A stretch of 64,000 nt of DNA from Hymenobacter sp. PAMC 26628. GTDB lineage: Bacteria > Bacteroidota > Bacteroidia > Cytophagales > Hymenobacteraceae. Numbering within the stretch: the stretch's first letter is position 1; each line of letters begins with the position of its first letter. Under the pieces are notes generated by a model that worked only from the letters and a program-made list of their open reading frames with translations, was not told the origin of the DNA and made no database searches. Positions 43,348-51,978 of this stretch are shown here, in pieces. A program made the translations under genes and the position numbers. The stretch covers positions 1,178,001-1,242,000 of the forward strand of contig NZ_CP014304.1 of NCBI RefSeq assembly GCF_001562275.1, given 5' to 3'.

Positions 43348-44277
43348 CTACTCCTGCGCTTCCAGCACCGCGTCTCGCGCTGGGGCCCTCTTGGGCTTTT
43401 TGCTCACCAGCCACACGCCCACGAAGATGAGCACGGCCTGCCCGGCCTTGTCCCAGGTGAGGGTGTCTTTGCCCAGCGCCACGGCGATGAGCACGGCTAG
43501 CACCGGCTGGAGGTAGATGTACACACCGAGCAGGGCAGGGGAGGCGTACTTCAGGGCCCAGTTGTTGAGCAAGTAGGCCAGGATGGTGAGGAAAAACACC
43601 ATGTAGAACACCTCGGCCCAGATTTTTGGGGGGAAGTGGGCGTAGTCGGTGGCCAGGGCCTCGCGCCAGCCGAAGGGCACTGCCACCAGGGCCCCCACCA
43701 GAAAGATGCGTCCCAGCACCGTGAAGGGGTGGTACTTACGCATGAGCGGGGCCACCAGCACTAGGTACAGCCCAAAAAAGGTGGCGTTGAGCAGGATGTA
43801 GATGTTGCCCAGCGTGGCGTGCGGGTAGATGGCGGCCTGCGCCGGCCGGCTGAGGATGAGCGCCGCCGCGCCGCCCGCCCCCACCAAGATGCCCAGCAGC
43901 CGGAAAAGGGTTATTTTCTCGCGTAGCAGCACGGCCGAGGCCACCACCACCACAATGGGCGAGATGGTTTGGAGCAGCGAGGCCGAAATGGGCGACGTGT
44001 AGTTCAGGCCCGAAAAAAACAGCAGTTGGTTGAACCCGATGCCGCTGATGCCGCAGAACAAGGCCCGCAGGTTGTCGGCCCGGCCCCGAATTTTGTCGTG
44101 GGGGGCGGCCAGTTGCTTGGCCACCGCAAAGAAAATAGAAGCCCCCAGCACCCGCAGCGTCACGATGCCGAAGGGCTCCATGTACACGGGCATCAGGTCT
44201 TTGGCCAGGCTGTAAGTGCCCGCGTAGATGAGCGTGACCAGAAACAGGGCCGCGTGGACGCGGTATTGGTTTTTCAT
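43348..44277 (-). CDS. EamA/DMT family permease
   Basis: A 309-residue protein with ten predicted hydrophobic helices in two EamA halves: AALFLVTLIYAGTYSLAKDLMPVYMEP, GISGIGFNQLLFFSGLNYTSPISASLLQTISPIVVVV and the second half NIYILLNATFFGLYLVLVAPLM to LLGVYIYLQPVLAVLIAVALG. Drug/metabolite transporters of this kind often export amino acids or metabolites; substrate unknown. ATG at 44277 was chosen because the frame continuing beyond it is antisense to rarA. Confidence 0.92.
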   Translation of the reverse strand: MKNQYRVHAALFLVTLIYAGTYSLAKDLMPVYMEPFGIVTLRVLGASIFFAVAKQLAAPHDKIRGRADNLRALFCGISGIGFNQLLFFSGLNYTSPISASLLQTISPIVVVVASAVLLREKITLFRLLGILVGAGGAAALILSRPAQAAIYPHATLGNIYILLNATFFGLYLVLVAPLMRKYHPFTVLGRIFLVGALVAVPFGWREALATDYAHFPPKIWAEVFYMVFFLTILAYLLNNWALKYASPALLGVYIYLQPVLAVLIAVALGKDTLTWDKAGQAVLIFVGVWLVSKKPKRAPARDAVLEAQE

Positions 44278-44298
44278 GGGGGATTGAATCGTCGCGGG

Positions 44299-44361
44299 GC
44301 GAACTTTGTGGCGTGCGCCGGGGCCCAGTAGCCGGGCCCCGGCGCACGCCACAAAGTTCGC
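44299..44361. repeat. 28-bp perfect hairpin before rarA
   Basis: Arms 44299-44326 and 44334-44361 are perfectly complementary with a 7-base loop. Sequence core GCGAACTTTGTGGCGTGCGCC with GGGGCCC at the loop side. It lies between the divergent EamA and rarA genes and ends 12 bases before the rarA ATG. Confidence 0.88.
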
Positions 44362-44373
44362 GCTCCTCTCGCT

Positions 44374-45702
44374 ATGTCCCCTCTCTTTCCCGACGACGAA
44401 CCCGCCGCCTTTGCCCCGCCGCCTGGCCCGGGCCCCGACGCGCCCCTGGCCGAGCGCCGCCGCCCCCACCGCCTGGCCGACTACGCCGGCCAGCCCCACC
44501 TGCTGGGGCCCCAGGGCGTGCTCACGCGCTACCTGGCCGCCGGCCGCCTGCCCAGCCTGCTGCTGTGGGGCCCCCCGGGCGTGGGCAAAACCACCCTGGC
44601 CCTGCTGCTGGCCAGCGAGTTGAAGCAGCCCTTCGCCGCCCTCAGCGCCATCAACGCGGGGGTGAAGGACGTGCGCGAGGTCATCGAGCGGGCCAAGCGG
44701 CAGCGCGGCACGGTGCTGTTCATCGACGAAATTCACCGCTTCAGCAAGGCGCAGCAGGATGCGCTGCTGGGGGCCGTGGAGAATGGGACGATTACCCTGA
44801 TTGGCGCCACCACCGAAAACCCGTCGTTCGAGGTGATTCCGGCCTTGCTTTCGCGCTGCCAGGTGTACGTGCTGGAGCCGCTGGGGCCCGACACGCTGCG
44901 CGACATCATTGCCAAGGCCCTGGCAGAGGACCCGGCGCTCAGCCAAATCAAGGTCAAGCTGAAGGAAGACCACGCCCTGTTGGCCCTGAGCGGCGGCGAC
45001 GCCCGCAAGCTGCTCAACCTGCTCGAAATTGTGGTGCAGAGCACGCCGCCCGACAAAAAAGGCGTCGTCACCGTCACCGATGCCGTGGTGCAGCAAGTGG
45101 CCCAGCGCCCACTGGCGCGCTACGACAAGGGCGGCGAAATGCACTACGACGTGATTTCGGCCTTCATCAAAAGCATCCGCGGCTCCGACCCCAACGCCGC
45201 GCTCTACTACCTGGCCGTGATGCTGGAGGGCGGCGAGGACGTGAAATTCATCGCCCGCCGCATGCTCATTCTGGCTTCCGAGGACATCGGCAACGCCAAC
45301 CCCAACGCGCTGCTGCTGGCCACCAGCTGCTTCCAGGCCTGCACCGTCATCGGCCTGCCCGAGTCCGATTTGATTCTTAGCCAAACGGTTATCTACCTGG
45401 CCACGTCGGAGAAAAGCAACGCCGCCTACACGGCCATCCGGGCGGCGCAGGCCGAGGTGCGGGCCCGGGGTGTGCACCCGGTGCCGGTGCCGCTGCGCAA
45501 CGCGCCCACCCGCCTGCTTAAGCAGCTTGGCTACGGCAAGGAGTACGAGTACTCGCACAACGGCGCGGGCAACTTTGCGGCCCAGGAGTTTCTGCCCGAT
45601 GCCCTCCGCGGCACCGCCTATTACGAGCCGGGCCAGAACGCCGCCGAGCAACGCATCCGCGAGAAGCTGCGCGGCTGGTGGGGCGAGAAATACGGCTACT
45701 AA
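44374..45702 (+). CDS. rarA: replication-associated recombination protein A (AAA+ ATPase)
   Basis: A 442-residue RarA/MgsA. RRPHRLADYAGQPHLLGPQGVL precedes Walker A LLLWGPPGVGKTTLALLLA; Walker B is VLFIDEIHRFSKAQQDALL, then sensor I TLIGATTENPSFEV and the arginine-finger region ALLSRCQVYVL. The C-terminal tetramerisation part (HYDVISAFIKSIRGSDPNAALYYLAVMLEGGED) is complete. It acts at stalled replication forks. ATG at 44374 follows the hairpin directly. Confidence 0.96.
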   Translation: MSPLFPDDEPAAFAPPPGPGPDAPLAERRRPHRLADYAGQPHLLGPQGVLTRYLAAGRLPSLLLWGPPGVGKTTLALLLASELKQPFAALSAINAGVKDVREVIERAKRQRGTVLFIDEIHRFSKAQQDALLGAVENGTITLIGATTENPSFEVIPALLSRCQVYVLEPLGPDTLRDIIAKALAEDPALSQIKVKLKEDHALLALSGGDARKLLNLLEIVVQSTPPDKKGVVTVTDAVVQQVAQRPLARYDKGGEMHYDVISAFIKSIRGSDPNAALYYLAVMLEGGEDVKFIARRMLILASEDIGNANPNALLLATSCFQACTVIGLPESDLILSQTVIYLATSEKSNAAYTAIRAAQAEVRARGVHPVPVPLRNAPTRLLKQLGYGKEYEYSHNGAGNFAAQEFLPDALRGTAYYEPGQNAAEQRIREKLRGWWGEKYGY

Positions 45703-45722
45703 CATCTATGTATAGCTGTGCT

Positions 45723-45779
45723 GCAAACCCGCGCGGCGTTAGGGCCCCAGAACAGGCGCTGACGCCGCGCGGTTTGTAA
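45723..45779. repeat. inverted repeat with AAACCGCGCGGCGT arms
   Basis: GCAAACCCGCGCGGCGTTAG on the left complements TGACGCCGCGCGGTTTG on the right, enclosing a GGGCCCC and loop. It follows the rarA stop codon by about 20 bases and may terminate transcription. Its GTTACAAACCGCGCG end loosely resembles the 58153 family. Confidence 0.65.
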
Positions 45780-45889
45780 CGATGCGAGCCCGGCGGCGAT
45801 GAACCTGCCGCGGCTGGCCACCTGGCGACGGAACGTGGGCTTCGGCCGGGCCGGGCTACTTTTACTCTGTTCAAAAACCATTCTGTTCC

Positions 45890-47680
45890 ATGCGTCAATT
45901 CTTTAAATTCACCCTAGCCACGCTGGTGGGGCTGGTGCTGTTTTTTGGCCTCGGCCTGGCCGTGCTCGCCGTCATCGTAGGCGTGGCCAGCAGCGCCAGC
46001 AAAACGAAAAGTGTGGCCGCCAACTCGGTGCTGGAGCTGAAGCTGAACGAGCCGCTGACCGAGCGCGGCCAGTCCACCGACTTCAACCCGCTGGGCGGCC
46101 GGCAGTCTTCCACGGGCCTGGTGGCGCTGAAGGAGGCCATCGGCCGGGCCAAAACCGACGACGACATCAAGGGCATCCTGCTGAACCTGGACATTGTGCA
46201 GGGCGGCATGGCCTCGCTGGAGGAGGTACGCGACGCGCTGCTCGACTTTAAGAAGTCGGGCAAATTCGTGGTGGCCTACCACGAAACGGCCTCCGAGAAG
46301 AGCTATTACCTGGCCTCAATGGCCAACGAAATCTACCTGCACCCGCAGGGCCTGTTGGAATTCAACGGCTTAAGCTCGGAGGTGATGTTCTACAAGCGGC
46401 TGTTTGCCAAGGCCGGCATCGAGCCCTACATCTTCCGGGTGGGTTCGTTTAAGAGCGCCGTGGAGCCGTTTTTCCGCGAGAACTTCTCCGATTCGGCCCG
46501 CTTGCAAACCGTATCGTACCTGCGCTCACTCAACGACGACCTGATAGGCCAGGTGGCCGCCGCGCGGGGCATTGCGCCCGCCCGCCTGCACGTCATCTCC
46601 GACTCGATGCTGGTGCACGACGCCAACGACGCCCTGCGCCTGAAGCTGGTGACCAAGCTCGGCTACTTTGACGAGGTGCAGGACTACATGCGCGGCAAGC
46701 TGGGCCTGGCCAAGGACAAGAAGCCCAACCTGGTGAGCCTGAGCGACTACAACGACGGCAACCAGGCCGACGAAAACGAAGGCAAGACCAGTGGCAACCG
46801 CATCGCCGTCATTTACGCCGAGGGTGATATCGTGACCGGCAAGGGTTCGGACGACAACATCGGCAGCACCAAGTTTGCCGAAGCCATCCGCAAGGCCCGG
46901 CTCGACGATAAGGTGAAGGCCGTGGTGCTGCGCATCAACTCGCCGGGCGGTTCCTCGCTGGCCTCCGACGTCATTTACCGCGAGGTGCTGCTGACCAAGA
47001 AGGTGAAGCCCATCATCGCCAGCATGAGCGACGTGGCGGCCTCGGGCGGCTACTACATTGCCATGGCCTGCGACACCATCGTGGCCCACCCGAACTCGAT
47101 TACGGGCTCGATTGGCGTGTTTGGCGTGCTGCCCAACATTCAGCCGCTGCTGGCCGACAAGCTCGGCATCACGGTGGACCGCGTGACGACGGGCAAGTTT
47201 TCGGACCTGCCCACCATCACCCGGGCCCTGTCGGACTACGAGAAAAAGACCATGCAGCACAGCGTGGATTTGATTTACGCCGACTTCACGAGCAAGGCCG
47301 CCCTGGGCCGCCACATGCCCGTGGAGCGCCTGCGCCGCCTGGCCTCGGGCCGCGTCTGGAGCGGCGCCGAAGCCAAAGCCAACGGCCTCGTGGACGTGCT
47401 CGGTGACTACGAAGCCGCCCTGAAAATCGCCGCCGCCCGCGCCCACCTCAAGGCCGACGACTACCGGGTGCAGCGCCTGCCGCGCCGCAAAGCGGGCCTG
47501 GAGGCGCTGCTGGCCCGCTTCGGAGTAGGCGACGACGCCGAGGCCGCTGCCGATGCCCGCGTGCAAGCCACCCTCAAAACCAAACTGGGGCCCCTGTATC
47601 CGGTGTACGCCCAGTACCAGAAGCTGCTGACGATGAGCGGCGTGCAGGCGCGCTTGCCGTATGAATTGGAAATCAAATAG
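45890..47680 (+). CDS. sppA: signal peptide peptidase SppA, 67-kDa type
   Basis: A 596-residue protein of the long two-domain type. One N-terminal TM helix (residues 8-32). The catalytic Lys lies in VGSFKSAVEPFFR and the nucleophile Ser in NSITGSIGVFG, with INSPGGSSLASD and DVAASGGYYIAMACD between them. The family forms a periplasm-side bowl that cleaves remnant signal peptides in the membrane. All motifs intact. Single gene; hairpin repeats lie on both sides. Confidence 0.96.
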   Translation: MRQFFKFTLATLVGLVLFFGLGLAVLAVIVGVASSASKTKSVAANSVLELKLNEPLTERGQSTDFNPLGGRQSSTGLVALKEAIGRAKTDDDIKGILLNLDIVQGGMASLEEVRDALLDFKKSGKFVVAYHETASEKSYYLASMANEIYLHPQGLLEFNGLSSEVMFYKRLFAKAGIEPYIFRVGSFKSAVEPFFRENFSDSARLQTVSYLRSLNDDLIGQVAAARGIAPARLHVISDSMLVHDANDALRLKLVTKLGYFDEVQDYMRGKLGLAKDKKPNLVSLSDYNDGNQADENEGKTSGNRIAVIYAEGDIVTGKGSDDNIGSTKFAEAIRKARLDDKVKAVVLRINSPGGSSLASDVIYREVLLTKKVKPIIASMSDVAASGGYYIAMACDTIVAHPNSITGSIGVFGVLPNIQPLLADKLGITVDRVTTGKFSDLPTITRALSDYEKKTMQHSVDLIYADFTSKAALGRHMPVERLRRLASGRVWSGAEAKANGLVDVLGDYEAALKIAAARAHLKADDYRVQRLPRRKAGLEALLARFGVGDDAEAAADARVQATLKTKLGPLYPVYAQYQKLLTMSGVQARLPYELEIK

Positions 47681-47708
47681 CAGCTTCTGCTAAATAACGT
47701 GGCATCTG

Positions 47709-47787
47709 TCATGCTGACGAAGGAAGCATCTTCTCAAGTTAGAGCGGTTCGTGCAGCGGTGAAAAGATGCTTCCTTCGTCAGCATGA
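47709..47787. repeat. GAAGCATC hairpin repeat, copy D
   Basis: Arms 47709-47735 and 47761-47787, 27 bp with one mismatch. TCATGCTGACGAAGGAAGCA is the outer sequence. It lies between sppA and the M1 peptidase. Confidence 0.85.
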
Positions 47788-47817
47788 TAGGCAATTAAAA
47801 ACTATAGCCAAAAGAGA

Positions 47818-49695
47818 ATGCGTCAAATCTTGTTAGGTGCCCTCGCGCTGGGGGCCCTCGCCCAGCAAACCGCTCACGCCCAGGCGCTCTACCAGCCGCG
47901 CGACATTAAGCAGGCGTTTGCTAAGCAGACGCGGGCCGCTGATGGCCGCCCGGGGCCCAGATACTGGCAGAACACGGCCCGCTACGACATCACGGTGCAG
48001 GCCGCGCCGCCGGCGCGCGACATCCGGGGCCGCGAGAAAATTACCTACTTCAACAACAGCCCCGACACGCTCAAGAGCGTGACCATTCGGCTGATTCAGA
48101 ATATTCACCAGCCCGGCGCGGCCCGCGAGGGCGATGCGTCGCCCGACTACCTCACGGCGGGCGTGACGATTGACTCCTTCGCGGTGGCGGGGCAGGCGCG
48201 GCCGTTTGCCGGCCAGGGCCCCGCCACCTGGAAAACCGTGCGCCTGCCCAAGCCGCTGGCCCCGCACGACTCGGTGCGGCTGGCCTTTGCCTGGCACTTT
48301 CCCATTTCGCTGGAAAGCGGCCGGGAGGGCATGATCGACAAAACCACGTTTTTCCTGGCCTACTTCTACCCGCGCATCGCGGTGTACGATGACTACAACG
48401 GCTGGGACCGGCTGAACTTCGTGGACAGTAAGGAGTTCTATAACGACTTCAACGACTACACCTTGCGGGTGCAGGTGCCGGCCAATTACCTGGTATGGGC
48501 CACCGGCACGCTGCAAAACCCCAAGCAGGTATTGCAGCCGGCTTTCGCCAAAAAGCTGGAGAAATCCATGACCAGCGACGCGGTCATGCACATTGCCACG
48601 GCCGCCGATTTGGCCAAGAAAAACATTACCGCCCAGGGCCCCCAGAACACCTGGGTGTGGACGGCCAAGGACATTTCGGACGTGACCCTGGGCCTGAGCG
48701 ACCACTACGTGTGGGACGCCGCCAGCGTGGTGGTGGACCCCGCCACCAAGCGCCGCGCCAGTGTGCAAGCCGCCTTCGCCGACTCGACGGCGGATTTCCA
48801 CTACGCCGTGAAAAACGGGCAGAACGCGTTGGGCTGGTTCTCGCGCAACCTGCCCGGCGTGCCCTACCCATTCCCGAAAATGACGGTGTTCCAGGGCTTT
48901 GCCGACATGGAATACCCAATGATGGTGAACGACAGCCCGGAGAAGGACCTGAAATTTGCGCAACTCGTGGCCGACCACGAGATTGCCCACACCTACTTCC
49001 CGTTCTACATGGGCATCAACGAGAGCCGCTACGCCTTCATGGACGAGGGCTGGGCCACGACGCTGGAGTTGTTCATCGGCCGCGCCGAAAACGGGGCGGA
49101 GCAGGCCGACGCGTTCTACAAGCAATTCCGGGTGAACCGCTGGATTCACGACCCGGCCACGGCCGAGGATTTGCCCATTATCACGCCCAGCAGCGAGCTG
49201 CGCGCCGGCTACGGCAACAACTCCTACGGCAAGGCTTCGCTGAGCTACCTGGCCTTGCAGGATATGCTGGGCGAGGAGCTGTTCAAGAAAAGCCTGCACG
49301 AATACATGGCCCGCTGGCACGGCAAGCACCCCATTCCGTGGGATTACTTTAACTCGATGAACAGCGCCTCGGGCCAGGATTTGAACTGGTTTTTCAACAA
49401 CTGGTTCTTCACCAATAACTACATTGACCTGGCCCTGGAGCCGGCGGCGGCCACCGCCCAGGGCCCCACCGTGGCGGTGCGCAACGTGGGCGGCTTCGCG
49501 GTGCCCGTGAACCTAAAGGTGACTTACGCCGACGGCAGTACGGCCGCCGTGCACCAGTCACCGGCCGTGTGGCGCGCCAACGAGCGGCAGGCCACCATTG
49601 CCCTTCCCGGCACAAAGGCCATCAAAACGGTCGAATTGGTGAACGGCATCTACATGGATGCCGACCCGAGCAACGACCGCCTGACGGTGAAGTAG
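47818..49695 (+). CDS. M1 family metallopeptidase
   Basis: A 625-residue secreted peptidase; signal peptide MRQILLGALALGALAQQTAHA. The N-terminal beta domain (WQNTARYDITVQAAPPARDIRGREKITYFNN) is followed by the catalytic domain with FADMEYPMMVNDS (GAMEN-like exopeptidase loop, altered), HEIAHTYFP (HExxH) and the third ligand Glu in FMDEGWATTLE. The altered GAMEN suggests changed substrate choice. A C-terminal Ig-like strand region follows. Probably periplasmic peptide degradation. Confidence 0.94.
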   Translation: MRQILLGALALGALAQQTAHAQALYQPRDIKQAFAKQTRAADGRPGPRYWQNTARYDITVQAAPPARDIRGREKITYFNNSPDTLKSVTIRLIQNIHQPGAAREGDASPDYLTAGVTIDSFAVAGQARPFAGQGPATWKTVRLPKPLAPHDSVRLAFAWHFPISLESGREGMIDKTTFFLAYFYPRIAVYDDYNGWDRLNFVDSKEFYNDFNDYTLRVQVPANYLVWATGTLQNPKQVLQPAFAKKLEKSMTSDAVMHIATAADLAKKNITAQGPQNTWVWTAKDISDVTLGLSDHYVWDAASVVVDPATKRRASVQAAFADSTADFHYAVKNGQNALGWFSRNLPGVPYPFPKMTVFQGFADMEYPMMVNDSPEKDLKFAQLVADHEIAHTYFPFYMGINESRYAFMDEGWATTLELFIGRAENGAEQADAFYKQFRVNRWIHDPATAEDLPIITPSSELRAGYGNNSYGKASLSYLALQDMLGEELFKKSLHEYMARWHGKHPIPWDYFNSMNSASGQDLNWFFNNWFFTNNYIDLALEPAAATAQGPTVAVRNVGGFAVPVNLKVTYADGSTAAVHQSPAVWRANERQATIALPGTKAIKTVELVNGIYMDADPSNDRLTVK

Positions 49696-49733
49696 CGCGG
49701 CGTTGCTGGCAGGTGTTGGCGGGGCCCCGGCGA

Positions 49734-50288
49734 CTAAAAAGCATAGCCGATGTTCAGCTGCCCGTCGAGCACTGAGCCGGGTTGGCCGGTGGTGTACCAG
49801 TCGCCGACGTAGCCGCAGTCGCAGTACCCCAGGTTCTTGATAAAGTAAAATTTTAGCCCCAGCCCCGCGTTCAGGGCCAGGTGCTGCCCCAGCAGCAGTT
49901 GGTACCCCAGGCCCAGGCCGAAACCAGGGCCCTTGAGGCGGGTGGCCGACTGACCGGAGTAGCCCGGCATTTCCGCCCGAATTTGCCCGTCGTGCCAAAA
50001 TGCCCCGAGCTGGCCCTGCGCGTAGAAGCCCGCTGGGGCCGCGGGGCGGAAATAGTAGCGTCCAAAAAGGGCGGCTTGGTAGCCGGGGTAGTCGCTGCTG
50101 AAGTACCGGGCGCCTTGCACACCCAACGAAAAGTGCTTCGTAAGGCGGAATTCGTATTGGAGCCCGGCGTTCGGAGCGAGGCCAAAGGCACCCACGCTGA
50201 CCACTTGCGTGTTAGGCCGCGGGGCATCTTGGGCCGAAGCCACCCGCACCCAACCGGCCAGGGCGCAAAGCAGTAAAAAGTTTTTCAT
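49734..50288 (-). CDS. putative outer-membrane beta-barrel protein
   Basis: A 184-residue protein with signal peptide (MKNFLLLCALAGWVRVASAQ). The mature part alternates hydrophobic and polar residues with aromatic girdles (GLQYEFRLTKHFSLGVQGARYF, AALFGRYYFRPAAPAGFYAQGQLGAFW, GFGLGLGYQLLLGQHLALNAGLGLKFYF, and the final aromatic GQLNIGYAF ending in Phe). This is the pattern of an eight-stranded porin-like barrel. Function unknown. Convergent with the M1 gene. Confidence 0.82.
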   Translation of the reverse strand: MKNFLLLCALAGWVRVASAQDAPRPNTQVVSVGAFGLAPNAGLQYEFRLTKHFSLGVQGARYFSSDYPGYQAALFGRYYFRPAAPAGFYAQGQLGAFWHDGQIRAEMPGYSGQSATRLKGPGFGLGLGYQLLLGQHLALNAGLGLKFYFIKNLGYCDCGYVGDWYTTGQPGSVLDGQLNIGYAF

Positions 50289-50378
50289 AGATTATGTAAG
50301 CATAAAGTAGCCGATTAAAGGCGGCCGCGCGCAAGTTCAATTATTTACCACCAACAGATACTTAATCCACCCAGACCG

Positions 50379-51197
50379 TTGCAGAACCTACACGAAGCCG
50401 CCGCTTACATCCGGGCGCAGTCCAATAATTTTCAGCCCGCCACGGGCATCATCCTCGGCACCGGGTTGGGGGCTCTGGTGCGGGAAGTGGACGTGGCGTA
50501 CACGCTCGATTACGAAGACATTCCGCACTTTCCGCTCTCTACCGTCGAGAGCCACGCCGGGCGGCTGGTGCTGGGCACCCTGGGCGGCCGGCGCGTGGCT
50601 GTGCTGCAAGGCCGGTTTCACTACTACGAGGGCTACAGCATGGCCCAGGTGGTATTTCCGGTGCGGGTGCTGAAGCTGCTGGGCATCGGGCAGCTGCTGG
50701 TGAGCAACGCGGCCGGCGGCCTGAATCCGGACTTCCAGCTGGCCGACATCATGCTGATTGACGACCACCTCAACCTGCTGCCCGGCAACCCGCTGGTAGG
50801 GGCCAACCTCGACGAGCTGGGGCCCCGCTTCCCCGACATGTTTGCGCCCTACGACGCCGGCCTGCTGGCCCGCGCCGAAGCCGCCGCCCAGGCCCTCGGC
50901 CAGGGCCCCACCACGCGCCGCGGCGTGTACGCCGCCCTGCCGGGCCCCATGCTCGAAACCCCCGCCGAGTACCGCTACCTGCGCACCATCGGGGCCGATG
51001 CGGTGGGCATGAGCACGGTGCCCGAGGTCATTGCCGCCCGGCACATGGGCCTGCCGGTGCTGGCTGCCTCGGTCATCACCGATTTGTGTGCGCCCGGCCA
51101 CCTCAAGCCGGTGGTGCTGGCCGATATCTTCGCCGCCGCTGCTGCCGCCGAGCCGCGGCTCACGGCGCTGCTACGGGCCGTGGTGGCATCGTTATAG
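50379..51197 (+). CDS. purine-nucleoside phosphorylase (trimeric PNP)
   Basis: A 272-residue enzyme. GIILGTGLGALVREVD is the phosphate/glycine motif, FPLSTVESHAGRLVLGTLGGRRVAVLQGRFHYYEGYS the conserved His-rich region, LLVSNAAGGLNPDF and the later GVYAALPGPMLETPAEYRYLRTIGADAVGMSTVPEVI complete the family set. It splits inosine/guanosine with phosphate. The start codon is TTG at 50379, giving MQNLHEAAAYI, which aligns with the usual N-terminal helix. Its last 38 bases overlap the convergent VapC gene. Confidence 0.94.
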   Translation: MQNLHEAAAYIRAQSNNFQPATGIILGTGLGALVREVDVAYTLDYEDIPHFPLSTVESHAGRLVLGTLGGRRVAVLQGRFHYYEGYSMAQVVFPVRVLKLLGIGQLLVSNAAGGLNPDFQLADIMLIDDHLNLLPGNPLVGANLDELGPRFPDMFAPYDAGLLARAEAAAQALGQGPTTRRGVYAALPGPMLETPAEYRYLRTIGADAVGMSTVPEVIAARHMGLPVLAASVITDLCAPGHLKPVVLADIFAAAAAAEPRLTALLRAVVASL

Positions 51198-51618
51198 GCC
51201 AGCACATAAATCCTTCGACGGTAGCGGCCTCGTGCAGGCGGCGGTCGTGGGTGATAAATACTTGCAGATTGGGAATAGCCATGGCACTGGCCAATTGAAC
51301 TGCATCCAGTGAGCGCAGGGCCAGTTTGGCGTGCTTATTCAGCAACTGAGCCGCTAATCTGAGCACTGCGGGGGCCAAATCGATCCAGCCGTAGGTCGAG
51401 TGGTTGACCTCAAATGTCTGCTGCAAGGCGCTGGCTTGTGCGGTAGTCAAGTCGTTGCGCCGTTGCTTGCGCCCGAGTGCGCTGATAAATTCTACCTGCG
51501 TGAGGGCAGAAAGGTAGATGTCCTCCCGGGAACCGAGGTATTGCCGTAGACCGGCGGCATCCGTTTCGCTGTCGTCGTAAAGTTTAATCAGGGAGGACGT
51601 ATCCAGAAAAATACTCAT
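51160..51618 (-). CDS. PIN-domain toxin, VapC type
   Basis: A 152-residue PIN nuclease. Acidic residues fit the active site: Asp near residue 6 (FLDTSSLIKLY), Glu (TQVEFISALGRK), Asp (SLDAVQLASAMAI) and Asp (FITHDRRLHEAATV). VapC toxins cleave tRNA or rRNA. ATG at 51618; a longer frame exists but lacks PIN sequence. The antitoxin gene is 77 bases upstream on the same strand. The C-terminus overlaps the purine-nucleoside phosphorylase gene on the other strand, which may tie their regulation. Confidence 0.9.
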   Translation of the reverse strand: MSIFLDTSSLIKLYDDSETDAAGLRQYLGSREDIYLSALTQVEFISALGRKQRRNDLTTAQASALQQTFEVNHSTYGWIDLAPAVLRLAAQLLNKHAKLALRSLDAVQLASAMAIPNLQVFITHDRRLHEAATVEGFMCWPITMPPRPVAAP

Positions 51619-51695
51619 TGGGGCGGCTAAAAGATTTGGCTTGGCATTCAACCGCCATAACGGCCTCAACCGGGCAGGCGTTAGTGAAACCCCTA

Positions 51696-51953
51696 CTAAT
51701 CTTCCTCTTCACGCTCGGCCAGTACTTCTTCGCTCAAGGAAGGCCCCGTCATGCCAGCGGTGATGAGCCGGGCCGCCGCCCAGGAAGCTTGCAGCCGGCG
51801 CATCCGGTCGGCCGGGTCGGGGTTAGCAGGCGGGTGCACCGCGGCGCTTAATTCGTCCAGAAATTCCACGCGGACCCGCACCGGCGTGCGGTAATCTACC
51901 GGCGTATCGAGGCGCAATTCCCCGTTCTCGTAAACTCCTTCGACGACTAGCAT
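51696..51953 (-). CDS. putative VapB-type antitoxin (DUF2281/AF2212-like)
   Basis: An 85-residue acidic protein. LVVEGVYENGELRLDTPVDYRTPVRVRVEFLD matches the beta-strand N-terminus of small antitoxins paired with PIN toxins (pattern I-x-G-x-Y-E-x-G-x-I-x-L-x-x-P). The C-terminal half (SLSEEVLAEREEED) is disordered and acidic, suited to wrap the toxin. No ribbon-helix-helix or AbrB motif is obvious. ATG at 51953 is clean. It precedes the PIN gene by 77 bases, longer than usual for a TA pair. Confidence 0.82.
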   Translation of the reverse strand: MLVVEGVYENGELRLDTPVDYRTPVRVRVEFLDELSAAVHPPANPDPADRMRRLQASWAAARLITAGMTGPSLSEEVLAEREEED

Positions 51954-51978
51954 AAACCTAAATTACAAAATCGCCGGG

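Noticed and set aside
43348..45705. 785-residue frame on the minus strand
   Set aside because: Only the part up to 44277 is the EamA permease. The rest is antisense to rarA, has no start of its own and no family resemblance; it is open because of GC-rich codon bias.
47833..49329. 498-residue minus-strand frame over the M1 peptidase gene
   Set aside because: Shadow; the opposite frame has a signal peptide and full M1 motifs.
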